Shown: piece after piece, positions 8,471 through 18,212 of the stretch | How the letters are laid out: every line of letters begins with the position of its first letter | Numbering within the stretch: the stretch's first letter is position 1 | Made by a program: the position numbers and the translations under genes | Notes under the pieces: generated by a model | The model's input: only the letters and a program-made list of their open reading frames with translations | What the model was told of the DNA's origin: nothing | The model's database searches: none | From: Lachnospiraceae bacterium EP-SM-12S-S03 | GTDB lineage: Bacteria; Bacillota; Clostridia; Lachnospirales; Lachnospiraceae | Direction: 5' to 3' | DNA: 64,000 nucleotides | NCBI GenBank assembly: GCA_020540725.1 | Contig: JAJBSL010000007.1 | Span: forward strand, 1-64,000

Positions 8471-9229
8471 CTACATATTTTCTTGCATCTCATTTATGAT
8501 TCGATTACATTCTCTAATAGAAATTTTTGTCTCTCTTTGCAAATATTCTTTAAATCGTTCTCTTAATTCCCTTTCTTCAATAATGCGTTCTGGTTTTTCA
8601 ATCCCTAATTTCTGCTGCATTTCAAATAAATATGTCCAAGCTACTTCTCTTTCTTGTCTTTCTTTATCTTCTTTTGTGTCATCAAAAAGTTGCTTTTGTG
8701 TTTTATTGTGAAAATTCAAAAAATCTTCCCAATCTTCAAATCTTTTAGTAAAAATGTTAAACGCATTTTCATGTAAAAGTTGCAGTTCCATTTTTTGATA
8801 TTCATATAAACTACTATATTTATAATTCATTATATTTTTTACTTGATTCGCTTTTAAGGGATTTAAATGAATATACCGAAGACAATTCCAAAAATATTTG
8901 GTAGATTCAATACATTCACTTTTAAATCTGCTTTGAAAAACGTGTCCGTTTCTTTTATGCTTGTAATTATAATATTCTGCGTATTTCGCTAAACATTTTG
9001 CCATATACATGGATAGTTCTTGAAGTTCCGATTTGATTATTAAATGTACATGATTTGACATAATGCAATATGCATATATTTCCACATTATGATTAGACAA
9101 AAATTCTTTTAAAATTCTTTTTAGATACAATTTTTCTCGAGCCTGATTAAAAATAAGCTCTCTATTTATTCCCCTTGCAATTACATGATATACCCCTGTA
9201 CTACTTTCTTTTCTACGTTGTCGTGGCAT
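8471..9229 (-). CDS. REP-associated tyrosine transposase (Y1/TnpA_REP)
   Basis: A 252-residue single-strand DNA transposase of the HUH class. The N-terminal Y1 domain starts MPRQRRKESSTGVYHVI, has the HUH motif in SNHVHLII (H60, H62) and the tyrosine-bearing helix at about 74-100 (MAKCLAKYAEYYNYK, then HVFQSRF), where Y83, Y86 or Y87 could be the nucleophile. The C-terminal third is Lys/Glu-rich and probably helical, as in RAYT proteins, which are longer than IS200 TnpA. No tnpB is nearby. It is expected to recognise the flanking hairpins. Base composition (AT-rich) differs from the surrounding genes, fitting acquisition. Confidence 0.92.
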   Translation of the reverse strand: MPRQRRKESSTGVYHVIARGINRELIFNQAREKLYLKRILKEFLSNHNVEIYAYCIMSNHVHLIIKSELQELSMYMAKCLAKYAEYYNYKHKRNGHVFQSRFKSECIESTKYFWNCLRYIHLNPLKANQVKNIMNYKYSSLYEYQKMELQLLHENAFNIFTKRFEDWEDFLNFHNKTQKQLFDDTKEDKERQEREVAWTYLFEMQQKLGIEKPERIIEERELRERFKEYLQRETKISIRECNRIINEMQENM

Positions 9230-9257
9230 ATTTCACCTTCTCACTTTTCAGTTCATT

Positions 9258-9349
9258 TGCAAAGGGGACAGGGCACTCGGCAAAAAGGGACATCGTATTT
9301 TCTGATTGGGGACGTAGTAAATCTTCATTTTACTACGTCCCCAATCAGA
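9258..9349 (+). repeat. Right REP-like flank with a long perfect hairpin
   Basis: The GGGGACAGGGCACT and AAAAAGGGACAT segments are followed by a perfect 21-bp stem with arms 9301-9321 and 9329-9349 around a 7-base loop. The stem contains GGGGACGTAGTA and its complement. It abuts the glyS stop codon (9350) and so can also act as the glyS terminator. Confidence 0.8.
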
Positions 9350-10738
9350 TTAGAATTCAAACTTTTTCTCAAAGTAAGCTTTCAGATCCTCAATTTTGAT
9401 TCTTTCCTGTTCCATCGTATCGCGATCACGAACTGTAACAGCGCCATCTTCTTCTGAGTCAAAATCATAAGTTACACAGAATGGTGTTCCGATTTCATCC
9501 TGACGGCGATAGCGTTTACCGATATTTCCTCTATCATCAAATTCGCAGTTGTATGTCTTGGATAATTCCATAAATACTTTCTCTGCGCCTTCATTCAATT
9601 TCTTAGAAAGTGGAAGTACGCCAATCTTAATTGGTGCAAGTGCCGGATGGAAATGTAATACAGTACGTACGTCTCCGCCTTCCAGTTCTTCTTCGTCATA
9701 AGCTGAACAAAGGAATGCAAGTACCACACGGTCAGCACCGAGAGAAGGTTCGATTACATATGGAATATATTTTTCTTTCTTCTCATCATCAAAGTATGTC
9801 ATATCCTGTTTTGACTCATTCTGATGCCGTGTAAGATCGTAATCTGTTCTGTCAGCAACACCCCACAATTCGCCCCATCCAAACGGGAATAAGAACTCAA
9901 AGTCTGTTGTTGCTTTACTATAAAAACTTAACTCATCCTGATCATGGTCTCGAAGACGAAGTTCTTCATCTTTCATGCCAAGAGATAATAGCCAGTTGTG
10001 ACAGAAGCTTCTCCAATACTGGAACCATTCAAGGTCTGTTCCCGGCTCACAGAAGAATTCCAATTCCATCTGCTCAAATTCTCTTGTACGGAATGTAAAG
10101 TTACCCGGTGTGATTTCATTCCGGAAGGATTTACCAATTTGCGCAATGCCGAACGGAATTTTCTTTCTTGATGTACGCTGTACATTTTTAAAATTCACAA
10201 AAATTCCTTGTGCAGTCTCAGGTCTTAAGTATACCGTATTCTTGGCATCTTCTGTGACTCCCTGGAATGTCTTGAACATTAAATTAAACTGGCGAATTTC
10301 TGTAAAGTTATGTTTTCCACAAGACGGACATGGAACATTATGTTCTGCAATCCACGTTTCCATCTCTTCTTTTGTCCATCCATCCACACTGGCTGTAATT
10401 TCAATGTCATGTTCCTGTGCAAAATCTTCAATAATCTTATCCGCACGGAATCTTTCTTTACATTCTTTACAATCCATAAGAGGATCGCTGAATCCACCCA
10501 AATGACCGGATGCCACCCATGTCTGCGGATTCATAAGGATTGCGCAGTCCACACCTACATTATAAGGATTTTCCTGCACAAACTTTTTCCACCATGCACG
10601 TTTTACATTATTCTTCAATTCTACACCAAGGTTACCATAATCCCATGTATTTGCAAGGCCGCCGTAGATTTCAGAACCAGGATATACAAATCCTCTTGAC
10701 TTCGCCAATGCGACGATTTTTTCCATTGTCTTTTCCAT
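9350..10738 (-). CDS. glyS: Glycyl-tRNA synthetase, dimeric class II type
   Basis: Charges tRNA-Gly with glycine in the cytoplasm. About 462 residues, the size of the alpha2-type GlyRS found in many Clostridia and in eukaryotes rather than the bacterial alpha2beta2 type. Visible are [19 protein letters not shown] near the start, CPSCGKHNF in the inserted region, class II motif 2 in [10 protein letters not shown], motif 3 in ADRVVLAF, and the C-terminal anticodon-binding domain from about residue 365. The ATG at 10738 follows a GGAGAGG site; an in-frame ATG nine codons earlier lacks one. It is the last gene of an era-yqzL-recO-glyS series, a conserved order in Bacillota. Confidence 0.96.
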   Translation of the reverse strand: MEKTMEKIVALAKSRGFVYPGSEIYGGLANTWDYGNLGVELKNNVKRAWWKKFVQENPYNVGVDCAILMNPQTWVASGHLGGFSDPLMDCKECKERFRADKIIEDFAQEHDIEITASVDGWTKEEMETWIAEHNVPCPSCGKHNFTEIRQFNLMFKTFQGVTEDAKNTVYLRPETAQGIFVNFKNVQRTSRKKIPFGIAQIGKSFRNEITPGNFTFRTREFEQMELEFFCEPGTDLEWFQYWRSFCHNWLLSLGMKDEELRLRDHDQDELSFYSKATTDFEFLFPFGWGELWGVADRTDYDLTRHQNESKQDMTYFDDEKKEKYIPYVIEPSLGADRVVLAFLCSAYDEEELEGGDVRTVLHFHPALAPIKIGVLPLSKKLNEGAEKVFMELSKTYNCEFDDRGNIGKRYRRQDEIGTPFCVTYDFDSEEDGAVTVRDRDTMEQERIKIEDLKAYFEKKFEF

Positions 10739-10865
10739 ACTCTTTCCCTCTCCTTCACATTTCATTTTTACACTTCACGAGTGAAATTAAGAATATCTAT
10801 AGATTGTCAATAATTATACAGTTTTTCAATATAATTGTAAAGCAATGTTTCCCAAAGTCCGCAAA

Positions 10866-11612
10866 CTATTTCACACAAATTTCCAGTATTTCCAAAGATT
10901 TGAACTGTTTATCAATATAAAGGGAAATATATCTGGCCAGAATTTTCTTCAGATTCTGGAGAACTGAATCGGACACTGTAAATGTATAAAGTTTTTCTAT
11001 CGTAGAACCTGCAATATACTGCATGGCATATAAAGCTGACGTCTCTATTTCCATCTCGTCAAACACCTCTTGCTTGCATGCACTGCAGACAATACCGCCT
11101 TCTTTTGCACTGAATACAACCGGTCTTGTCGTATCTGCGCATTTTACACATTGAAACACCTGCGGTCCCTCTCCGTTTATGTATATGGCTTTCAATTCAA
11201 AAATGCACCGGATCAACGCATTCGGAATACTTTTCTTCGCCAGCGCCCGTAATGTCTGATACAAAAGTTTCAGCATCTGTGTTTCATCATTGGATTCTCT
11301 TGTGTAATATTCTGCAAATTCCATGAAATAGAAGCCGTAGTACGCGGCTTCCATATCTGTACGCAGTTCCTGAAAATAATTGGAAATGCTGACCTGTATG
11401 ATGTTGTAAGATGTTCGTCCTTCATAGAGCGTAAACTCCCCGAAGCAAAACGGACTTACCGCTCCGCCAAGAGGACTTTGTGGTTTTCTCGCCCCCTTGG
11501 CAAATGCTGATAATTTTCCTCTTTCTTTCGTTAAGAGCACAACTCTTTTATCGTATTCCCCTATGGGGGTCACTGACAGCACCATACCTGTCACTACTAT
11601 CGACTGATTCAC
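10866..11612 (-). CDS. recO: DNA repair protein RecO
   Basis: Recombination mediator that helps load RecA on SSB-coated DNA with RecR. About 248 residues, normal length. The N-terminal OB fold reads VVTGMVLSVTPIGEYDKRVVLLTKERGKLSAFAKGARK, and a C-terminal zinc-binding motif is formed by CVKC and CSAC. The GTG at 11612 is preferred: the sequence NQSIVVTGMVLS lines up with the family start and GAGGAAG lies upstream. The frame extends 11 codons further to another start at 11645. It overlaps the end of the upstream yqzL-like gene by 65 bases, a sign of translational coupling. Confidence 0.93.
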   Translation of the reverse strand: MNQSIVVTGMVLSVTPIGEYDKRVVLLTKERGKLSAFAKGARKPQSPLGGAVSPFCFGEFTLYEGRTSYNIIQVSISNYFQELRTDMEAAYYGFYFMEFAEYYTRESNDETQMLKLLYQTLRALAKKSIPNALIRCIFELKAIYINGEGPQVFQCVKCADTTRPVVFSAKEGGIVCSACKQEVFDEMEIETSALYAMQYIAGSTIEKLYTFTVSDSVLQNLKKILARYISLYIDKQFKSLEILEICVK

Positions 11613-11712
11613 GTTTCTCTTCCTCTGCCTTCCGAAGATTTTCACTGCGATATCTCAGATAATCTTCAACCTTTCCTGTCTTTGTAAATTGTTCCCAATA
11701 TCCACTCTCCAT
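11548..11712 (-). CDS. YqzL-like small protein between era and recO
   Basis: A 54-residue protein beginning MESGYWEQFTKTGKVEDYLRYRSE, which matches the pattern of Bacillus YqzL (aromatic-W, phenylalanine, a TG turn, then a V-x-x-YL helix) and sits in the same place, between era and recO. GAGGTGATTCG precedes the ATG at 11712; the frame is open further upstream but without a site. The C-terminal half is charged, and its last 65 bases overlap recO in another frame, so the tail may be constrained by both. The function of YqzL is unknown. Confidence 0.7.
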   Translation of the reverse strand: MESGYWEQFTKTGKVEDYLRYRSENLRKAEEEKRESVDSSDRYGAVSDPHRGIR

Positions 11713-11816
11713 CGAATCACCTCTTCTGTTATTTAGGTTATCCGATTGAGTTTTATATATACTATATAAAAACTTCCAGTTTTCGTGGCGGCTTTGGAAT
11801 CGTTTTATCATGCCAT

Positions 11817-12713
11817 TTACTCATCCTTCATATATCCGAAGTTCTTGATCAGAAAATCACTATCTCTCCAATCTTTTTTCACTTTGACCCAAAGCTTTAA
11901 GTTTGCCTGCATTTCAAGCATTTTTTCTATTTCAAACCGGGCGTTGGAACCGATTTTCTTCAACATGGCTCCTTGTTTTCCAATAATAATCCCTTTGTGG
12001 GAATCCCGTTCGCAAATAATTGTCGCATCAATATTTACAATCTTCCTCTTAAATTCCATGCGGTCGATGGCTACGGCAATTCCGTGAGGAATCTCTTCAT
12101 TCAGCGCATGCAGCGCCTTCTCTCGTATAATTTCCGCTACAATCTGTCTCTGCGGCTGATCTGTAATGGTATCCTCATCATAGAACTGCGGACCGTATGG
12201 CAAATACTGAAAGAGAACTTTGACAAGTTCATCTGTATTCTCCCCGGTTCTTGCCGATACCGGAACAATGGCCGCAAAATCATACTGTTTTTGATATGCA
12301 TCAATAAACGCAAATACTTCCTCTCGCTTCACCATATCCACCTTATTGATTACAAGAACTACCGGCGTTTTTACTTTCTTAAGCTGTTCAATGATATGCT
12401 TTTCTCCCGCACCGATAAAAGTAGACGGCTCCACAAGCCATACAACCACGTCCACTTCGTTTAACGTACGCTCGGCAACATTTACCATATACTCACCCAG
12501 TTTATTTTTCGCCTTATGAATTCCCGGGGTATCCACAAACACAATCTGCCCTTCTTCTGTGGTCAGTACCGTCTGGATACGGTTTCTTGTTGTCTGCGGT
12601 TTGTTGGATGTAATCGCAATTTTCTGACCGATCAGATGGTTCATCAATGTGGATTTTCCAACGTTCGGTCTTCCGATCAATGTTACAAAACCCGATTTAT
12701 AGTCTGCTCTCAT
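11817..12713 (-). CDS. era: GTPase Era
   Basis: Essential GTPase that binds 16S rRNA and assists 30S subunit maturation. 298 residues, full length. G1 GRPNVGKST (14-22), G3 DTPGIHKAKNKLG, G4 NKVD and G5 VSAR are all present. The C-terminal KH domain follows from about 200, with GIIIGKQGAMLKKIG as the RNA-binding turn. GGAGG precedes the ATG. It is followed by the yqzL-like gene and recO. Confidence 0.97.
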   Translation of the reverse strand: MRADYKSGFVTLIGRPNVGKSTLMNHLIGQKIAITSNKPQTTRNRIQTVLTTEEGQIVFVDTPGIHKAKNKLGEYMVNVAERTLNEVDVVVWLVEPSTFIGAGEKHIIEQLKKVKTPVVLVINKVDMVKREEVFAFIDAYQKQYDFAAIVPVSARTGENTDELVKVLFQYLPYGPQFYDEDTITDQPQRQIVAEIIREKALHALNEEIPHGIAVAIDRMEFKRKIVNIDATIICERDSHKGIIIGKQGAMLKKIGSNARFEIEKMLEMQANLKLWVKVKKDWRDSDFLIKNFGYMKDE

Positions 12714-12747
12714 CTATTTCCTCCATTTTCCTTCGTTTCTTTTTCTT

Positions 12748-15672
12748 CTAAAATAAATCTTTCACTTCTCCAAAAAGTTCTTTTGCCGCTTCGATCTTCT
12801 CTTCTCCACCAATCACACAGAGCTGATCTGCAGAGAGTACCGCTGCCACCACATTCGCAAGGTTCCTGATATCTTCCTGTGTCGCATGAAGCACCTGCAT
12901 TCTCTCCTTTTGAATCATTTCCGGTGTCACATGATTCATGTACAGATTCATGGAACGGTCTCCCTTGATTGCCGGAGTCATCGGCTGATCCAGGTTGCTG
13001 ATCGTACCGATGATATATTTTGTCATGTCACGGTCTGCCACTTCAAAATTTCTCAAGTATTCTGTCACACCTTCATATACTTCATTTGTCTTCTCAAGAT
13101 TCGGATCTCGGTAAGACACAAGATATCCTTCGCCAATTCTGTTGAAACTGCTCATGCATCCGTAAGCGCCTCCTTTGACTCGGATATTCTGCCACAAATA
13201 ATCATAACTTAAAATCACTTTCAAAATCTGGAGCGCCCCTGTATACTCTTCTCCTCGGTCGATAAAGTTTCCTGCGCGAGCCACATACTGTACTTTGGAA
13301 GAGGTTTTAAATCCTTCATTCTTTTTCTCGCAATAAAGTACACAAGGTTCTGTTTCTATCTTCTCCTGATACAAAGCTTCTTTCAATTCCAGAATCATAG
13401 TTTCCATGCCGACAAGGCCTTCCTCTGCAGAAGTATAACTGATCATCATATTCTCTCCACGGAACAACATCCTGCACAATGCCTTCAGATTTTGAATCAA
13501 GGTATCCTTCTCTTCTTCAAAATGTTCTGCAATCGCATTTACTTTCTTATAATAATCAATTCCGCTTGTCATATCCTTGAATTTTGAAAGCGGAGACGCA
13601 TATGACATAGCACGAAGCGCTGCTGTTGTATGACCGGAAGAAGTAAATTTCATCTGCAGTCTGGAAAGGATCATATCCAAAATCTCTTTCAGACGTTTCT
13701 CATCATCCAATTTGGATTCCATCAGGATCTCTTTTATCATATCAAATGCTACCGGCAGTTTATGATATAAAGCCTTGGCCTTGATTTCAAATGTTGCTTT
13801 GAATTCTTTTTCTTTTACTTTCGTCACATCCGGATATAGCTCCAGAGAAGTTCCGATTCCACCCGTATGCACATTGATCTCATTGAACAGTTCTCCGTAC
13901 TCATAATGTGTTGTATCAATGATTCCAAGCACACCCTGCAGAATTCCTACATATGGAAGCATCTTTGCCGGAACCTGAGACAGATCAAACATCACATCTA
14001 CATATCCGATTCCGTTTGTCTCCACTCCATGATGCACCATCAACGTATCTCCATACTTGATTTCCCTATTATAAATCGGTGCGATTTCCGTAGAAATATC
14101 TTTCACTTCCAAAACCGGAATCGTCTCCAGTTCTTCTTGTGTGGACGGTTCTTCCTGGTATGCAATAAGATCGGCTGTCTTCGCTGCGATCTCTTCCACT
14201 TCTTCTTTGGAAAGGCTTGCTTTATACACCTGCAGTTTCTCATGCAGTTCCTGATCCATTCTTGCTGTACGTCCTTTTTCCGGTTTGATCACAACAATGG
14301 AACCATGTGTATTCTCTAACAGATACTTCTGAATCAGTTCTTCAAAATATCCTGTCTTTCCCTTTTCTTTTAGCAGATTGAATGTATCGATAGCATCCAC
14401 ATGGAGAAATGGTTTCTGATCATCATACAACCAGCTTTCAAAAATCTGAAGACCGTACATCAAACCTTTTGGAAATCCACCAAAATCCGCTTCCCTATAG
14501 CGGAATTCATGATAGTTAATTCCCGCCTCAATGGCTTTCTGATCCATACCGTTTTGCACAATATCGGAAAGTGTTTGCTCAATGACAGAGATAAATTGTT
14601 CTTTCTGATCCACATTCGCATTTTTGGCAATCACAGAAAATACCGGCTGGTAAATGCCATTATCATAAGAACCCATAATATCTTTTCCAATTCCCGCATC
14701 CACAAGCGCTTTCTTAAGCGGTGCCCCCGGTGCAGATAAAAGCGCATAGTCCAAAATCTCAAAAGCAAGATACAATTCCCGGTCCAGGCTGGTTCCAATG
14801 ACTTTATTATACGAAAGGTATGTGTTATCCTCTTCCGATTCGTTACTTGCGATGGAATACTCCTTCTCCACTTCAATCACTTCAGAAAACGGTTCCTGAT
14901 AGCGGATTCGAGAATCAATCTCTAATGTATCATATTTGCTCAAATACTCACGATCCAGCCACATCAGTTTTTCCGCCATATCCATATCACCATATAGATA
15001 AATGTAGCTATTGGACGGATGGTAATACCGACTATGGAAATCCAAAAACTGCTCGTAACTTAAGTTTGGAATCTCTTCCGGATCTCCGCCGGACTCATTG
15101 CGGTAAGACGTGTCCGGGAAAAGAGAATTTAAAATCACACGGTCAAGCACACCTTCCGGGGAGGAAAAAGCCCCCTTCATCTCATTATATACAACTCCAT
15201 TATATTCCAGATCCGCATCCACATCATCCAGCTTATAGCTCCATCCTTCCTGACGGAAAATCTCATCCCTTTTGTAAATATTGGGATGAAAAACCGCATC
15301 CATATATACGTGCATCAAATTCTGGAAATCCTTGTCATTGCAACTTGCAATGGGATACACTGTCTTATCCGGATAGGTCATGGCATTTAAAAATGTATTG
15401 AGTGAACCTTTCACAAGCTCTACAAACGGATCTTTTGCAGGAAATTTATCCGAACCACACAAAACCGAATGTTCCAGAATATGCGGAAGTCCTGTACTGT
15501 CTTCCGGCGGTGTGCGAAATCCAATTGTAAACACCTTATTGTCATCCTCATTGGAAAGCAGAACTATCCGCGCTCCACTCTTCTTATGTCTCAGCAGATA
15601 TCCCTGTGATTTCAAATCAGGCAGATCATGTTCTTCCATCAATTCATAAGTTTCTAATTTTTCTAAATTCAT
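12748..15672 (-). CDS. M16C insulinase-family zinc metallopeptidase
   Basis: Large zinc peptidase of the M16C (presequence-protease/falcilysin) family, about 974 residues, which degrades unfolded peptides inside a closing chamber. The inverted zinc motif HILEH lies near residues 64-68 (ligands H64 and H68, catalytic E67), with the downstream glutamate in VVYNEMKGAFSSPE. The C-terminal half is the inactive-domain pair. There is no signal peptide, so it is cytoplasmic. Start is uncertain: the ATG at 15672, a GTG at 15681 and a TTG at 15684 are in frame behind an AGGAAAG site. It lies 34 bases upstream of era and may be co-transcribed with it. Confidence 0.93.
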   Translation of the reverse strand: MNLEKLETYELMEEHDLPDLKSQGYLLRHKKSGARIVLLSNEDDNKVFTIGFRTPPEDSTGLPHILEHSVLCGSDKFPAKDPFVELVKGSLNTFLNAMTYPDKTVYPIASCNDKDFQNLMHVYMDAVFHPNIYKRDEIFRQEGWSYKLDDVDADLEYNGVVYNEMKGAFSSPEGVLDRVILNSLFPDTSYRNESGGDPEEIPNLSYEQFLDFHSRYYHPSNSYIYLYGDMDMAEKLMWLDREYLSKYDTLEIDSRIRYQEPFSEVIEVEKEYSIASNESEEDNTYLSYNKVIGTSLDRELYLAFEILDYALLSAPGAPLKKALVDAGIGKDIMGSYDNGIYQPVFSVIAKNANVDQKEQFISVIEQTLSDIVQNGMDQKAIEAGINYHEFRYREADFGGFPKGLMYGLQIFESWLYDDQKPFLHVDAIDTFNLLKEKGKTGYFEELIQKYLLENTHGSIVVIKPEKGRTARMDQELHEKLQVYKASLSKEEVEEIAAKTADLIAYQEEPSTQEELETIPVLEVKDISTEIAPIYNREIKYGDTLMVHHGVETNGIGYVDVMFDLSQVPAKMLPYVGILQGVLGIIDTTHYEYGELFNEINVHTGGIGTSLELYPDVTKVKEKEFKATFEIKAKALYHKLPVAFDMIKEILMESKLDDEKRLKEILDMILSRLQMKFTSSGHTTAALRAMSYASPLSKFKDMTSGIDYYKKVNAIAEHFEEEKDTLIQNLKALCRMLFRGENMMISYTSAEEGLVGMETMILELKEALYQEKIETEPCVLYCEKKNEGFKTSSKVQYVARAGNFIDRGEEYTGALQILKVILSYDYLWQNIRVKGGAYGCMSSFNRIGEGYLVSYRDPNLEKTNEVYEGVTEYLRNFEVADRDMTKYIIGTISNLDQPMTPAIKGDRSMNLYMNHVTPEMIQKERMQVLHATQEDIRNLANVVAAVLSADQLCVIGGEEKIEAAKELFGEVKDLF

Positions 15673-15719
15673 AATCGTCACCAATTCTTTCCTAAATTAT
15701 AAACCGAAGTATTAGCTTA

Positions 15720-18212
15720 TTATACCACCTTTTCCCCAAATATAAAAGCACAACGATATACAATCGCTGTGCCCGCAAATAATAAAACTCCTAATATTGT
15801 CAAAATTTTCCCTGCCATAACTCCCGGCGCATGATAGACGATTTCAATATCATGTGACCCTTGCTCAATGGGAAATCCGAGAAACTCTGTATTCACTTTC
15901 TCATACGTTACTTTTTTGCCGTCAACCCGCACTTCAAAGTTTTTTTCATAAGGAATGGAAGTAATCAAATACCCCTTCTTTGTAACATCGATACTTCCTG
16001 CGATTACATTTCCTTTGGTTCGATTGGCGTCAATGTTCAGCGATGACTGACAAAGTGTTTCCTCCTTCTTCTCACTTTGCGTACTGTTTTTCCACAAATA
16101 GCTTTTCACATGACTGATCCCGTAATTTCCTGCTCCGAAACTTATCTTTACATTCTTCTGCCCTTCTTTCAGACGCACTGCATACGTAAAAGTTTCATTC
16201 TCATTATAATAAATATGTTGTTTGGCTGTCAGCTTATTTCGGATGCCTTCCAGCCATATGGACACATCTTTTGACGGGTGATGATTCTTCACAGTAAACT
16301 GCACAAACAGTATATCTCCTTCTTTTGCTTCCTGAATCTCCTCCTTAAGATCATAAGTTTTGTCCGTCCGGATTTCATATCCATTTTCTGTTTTCTGTAC
16401 AGATGATGCCTTCCCATCTCCCCTAAGATCCAATTGGATTATTTCTAGATTCTCCGCTTGCTCTTCCTGCAAAGAAACGGTATCTGCTTTTCCTTTTATC
16501 ACTGCATGGGTAAGAAACGCAGTCTGATTATACGGAAACTTAAGATTCTCATACACTTTCTCTGACAAAATCTGATCCGTTGCATAAGCAATGGGCAAAA
16601 CATCTTTATTTTCATAGATTCCTTCCGCCACTTTCTTATATCCCGGCACTTCTGTCTCTGACAGAATATATTTTACTCCCATCAATTTCTGAAAAACAGG
16701 ATTCTTCGCCTGAGACTGCATCAGCATATTCCGGTAAGGCTGTTCTACACCAAACACTTTCTGTCGAAATTTCTGGTATCCCGCATGATATGTGGAGGAA
16801 TAGATGGAAGAGCTGTATTGATCCATAGACCAGATCCGGTTCAGATCCGCCGCATTCTCACTGCTTGTTCCTTCTTGTTCCAACCGGTAAAATCCGGTCT
16901 CCTTAGAAAAAATCTGTTCCACCTGTTTTTTATATTCTGCATTCGTCACCTTCTTATAAAAAGAGGCATCCAGCATGCGATCTGCCTCTGTATGATACCC
17001 AACTCCGAAAATGACCAGACAACCGATTGGTACGAGTATCAGAATCTTTTCTATCCGTTTCCAATAGAACAAAAGTCCACAAAAAAACATAAGTATAGCA
17101 TCCATGAGAATCAGATGCCGATACCCGTTCCCCTCGATCTGCATCCTTCCAAACCAGACAAAACATATGGTCAGCACAAAAGGGATCATTCCCGCAAGAA
17201 AGGATATTTCCCTCTTTCTCTGTTTTTCCAAATACATTGCAATCATATAACAAAGCAACGGAACCATGGGAATTAACGCCTTATCTCTTATATAAAGTCC
17301 GCCATTTAAAACATACATACAAAACGGTACGACGATCAGAACAATACAGGCCATATGCAGATACTTTTCTCTCCATTTTTTATACATACATCCGGTTAGC
17401 AGCACCGTGATCACAAGCGTGGTAAGCCCGATCCCATATGGCTGATACAGTACCCGGAATACTTCCAGATCCGGCAAAAAAAGTGACGCGGTGCTTACCG
17501 CAGATTTGTTTCCTCTTACGCCGGCCATCAACGCCATAGCCGTAGGAACAAGAAGCACGCCACTCATCAGCACTCCGATAAGAATCGGAACGCAAAATTG
17601 CAAACCTGCCAGAAGAAATCTGCCAAAAGTCACCTTTTCTTTCTTCTTCTCCTGCACGTCCATATAGCGGTATACCCCATAGATTACAAGGATGAGAATT
17701 CCACCGATACTGAAATAAAAGCTGGTCAAAATCATCAGAAATACACCCACCGTAAACAGACCGATCTTTTTCTTTTTGAAATACCGGTCTACACCCATGA
17801 GACTCAAAATAAGGAAAGGCATATAATTCACAAACATGATCTGATTATAAGAATGAAAAATCATAGGACCAGCCAAAAGGAATAAGACTGCCGTAAGCGC
17901 AGCGTTCCCCTTGGACACCTCATTTCCACGAAGCCATTTATAAAACAGAATAAAATCTGCGATCAGACAAAGTATACTGACTGCCATGATATAATCGCTC
18001 ATTTTTATAAAAGGCAGAAAATAAGAGGGCAGAATCAAAGGACTGTAAAGCCCATAATATGCAAAATTATAAATATTCTGCCCTCCACCTATATTTGCCG
18101 CAAATTCCGGGAACAGATTCCCGGTTGCGTAAAACTGTTGTCTGAAGTAATCCGGCAATACACTATGCTGACTGATCCAATCCACATTTGCTCCAAACAC
18201 TTTCTCGAACAC
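15720..18212 (-). CDS. YfhO-family polytopic membrane protein
   Basis: A membrane protein of about 830 residues resembling YfhO, a GT-C-like protein implicated in sugar decoration of lipoteichoic acid. Around a dozen hydrophobic helices fill residues 60-420, followed by a large extracytoplasmic region and a final helix before the C-terminus. Characteristic is SQHSVLPDYFRQQFYATGNLFPEF followed by GGGQNIYNFAYYGLYSP. No hydrophobic helix precedes that motif. The frame is closed by a stop just upstream (18246-18248), so the N-terminus looks shortened relative to relatives that begin with a helix. The GTG at 18212 has AGAGGAG eight bases away; a GTG at 18236 is the alternative. It overlaps the GT2 gene by about 50 bases. 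Confidence 0.85.
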   Translation of the reverse strand: MFEKVFGANVDWISQHSVLPDYFRQQFYATGNLFPEFAANIGGGQNIYNFAYYGLYSPLILPSYFLPFIKMSDYIMAVSILCLIADFILFYKWLRGNEVSKGNAALTAVLFLLAGPMIFHSYNQIMFVNYMPFLILSLMGVDRYFKKKKIGLFTVGVFLMILTSFYFSIGGILILVIYGVYRYMDVQEKKKEKVTFGRFLLAGLQFCVPILIGVLMSGVLLVPTAMALMAGVRGNKSAVSTASLFLPDLEVFRVLYQPYGIGLTTLVITVLLTGCMYKKWREKYLHMACIVLIVVPFCMYVLNGGLYIRDKALIPMVPLLCYMIAMYLEKQRKREISFLAGMIPFVLTICFVWFGRMQIEGNGYRHLILMDAILMFFCGLLFYWKRIEKILILVPIGCLVIFGVGYHTEADRMLDASFYKKVTNAEYKKQVEQIFSKETGFYRLEQEGTSSENAADLNRIWSMDQYSSSIYSSTYHAGYQKFRQKVFGVEQPYRNMLMQSQAKNPVFQKLMGVKYILSETEVPGYKKVAEGIYENKDVLPIAYATDQILSEKVYENLKFPYNQTAFLTHAVIKGKADTVSLQEEQAENLEIIQLDLRGDGKASSVQKTENGYEIRTDKTYDLKEEIQEAKEGDILFVQFTVKNHHPSKDVSIWLEGIRNKLTAKQHIYYNENETFTYAVRLKEGQKNVKISFGAGNYGISHVKSYLWKNSTQSEKKEETLCQSSLNIDANRTKGNVIAGSIDVTKKGYLITSIPYEKNFEVRVDGKKVTYEKVNTEFLGFPIEQGSHDIEIVYHAPGVMAGKILTILGVLLFAGTAIVYRCAFIFGEKVV

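Larger units (their letters stand above)
8381..9349. mobile_element. REP-like element carrying a Y1 (RAYT) transposase
   Basis: A transposase gene of the REP-associated tyrosine type is flanked on both sides by the same composite sequence in opposite orientation: a GGGGACAGG(A/G)CACT segment, then an AAAAAGGGACAT segment, then a hairpin built on GGGGACGTAGTA. The left copy is 8381-8458 and the right copy about 9263-9349. The whole block lies between the convergently terminating ends of glyS and the ppdK promoter region. Limits are inferred from the repeats; no target-site duplication was identified. Confidence 0.75.

Noticed and set aside
8471..9229. Ordinary IS200/IS605 insertion
   Set aside because: No tnpB, the protein is longer than IS200 TnpA, and the flanks are REP-like inverted composites rather than subterminal IS hairpins.
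14820..15401. A 193-codon plus-strand frame over the M16C peptidase gene
   Set aside because: Antisense shadow, rich in Pro/His/Ser, with no supporting signals.
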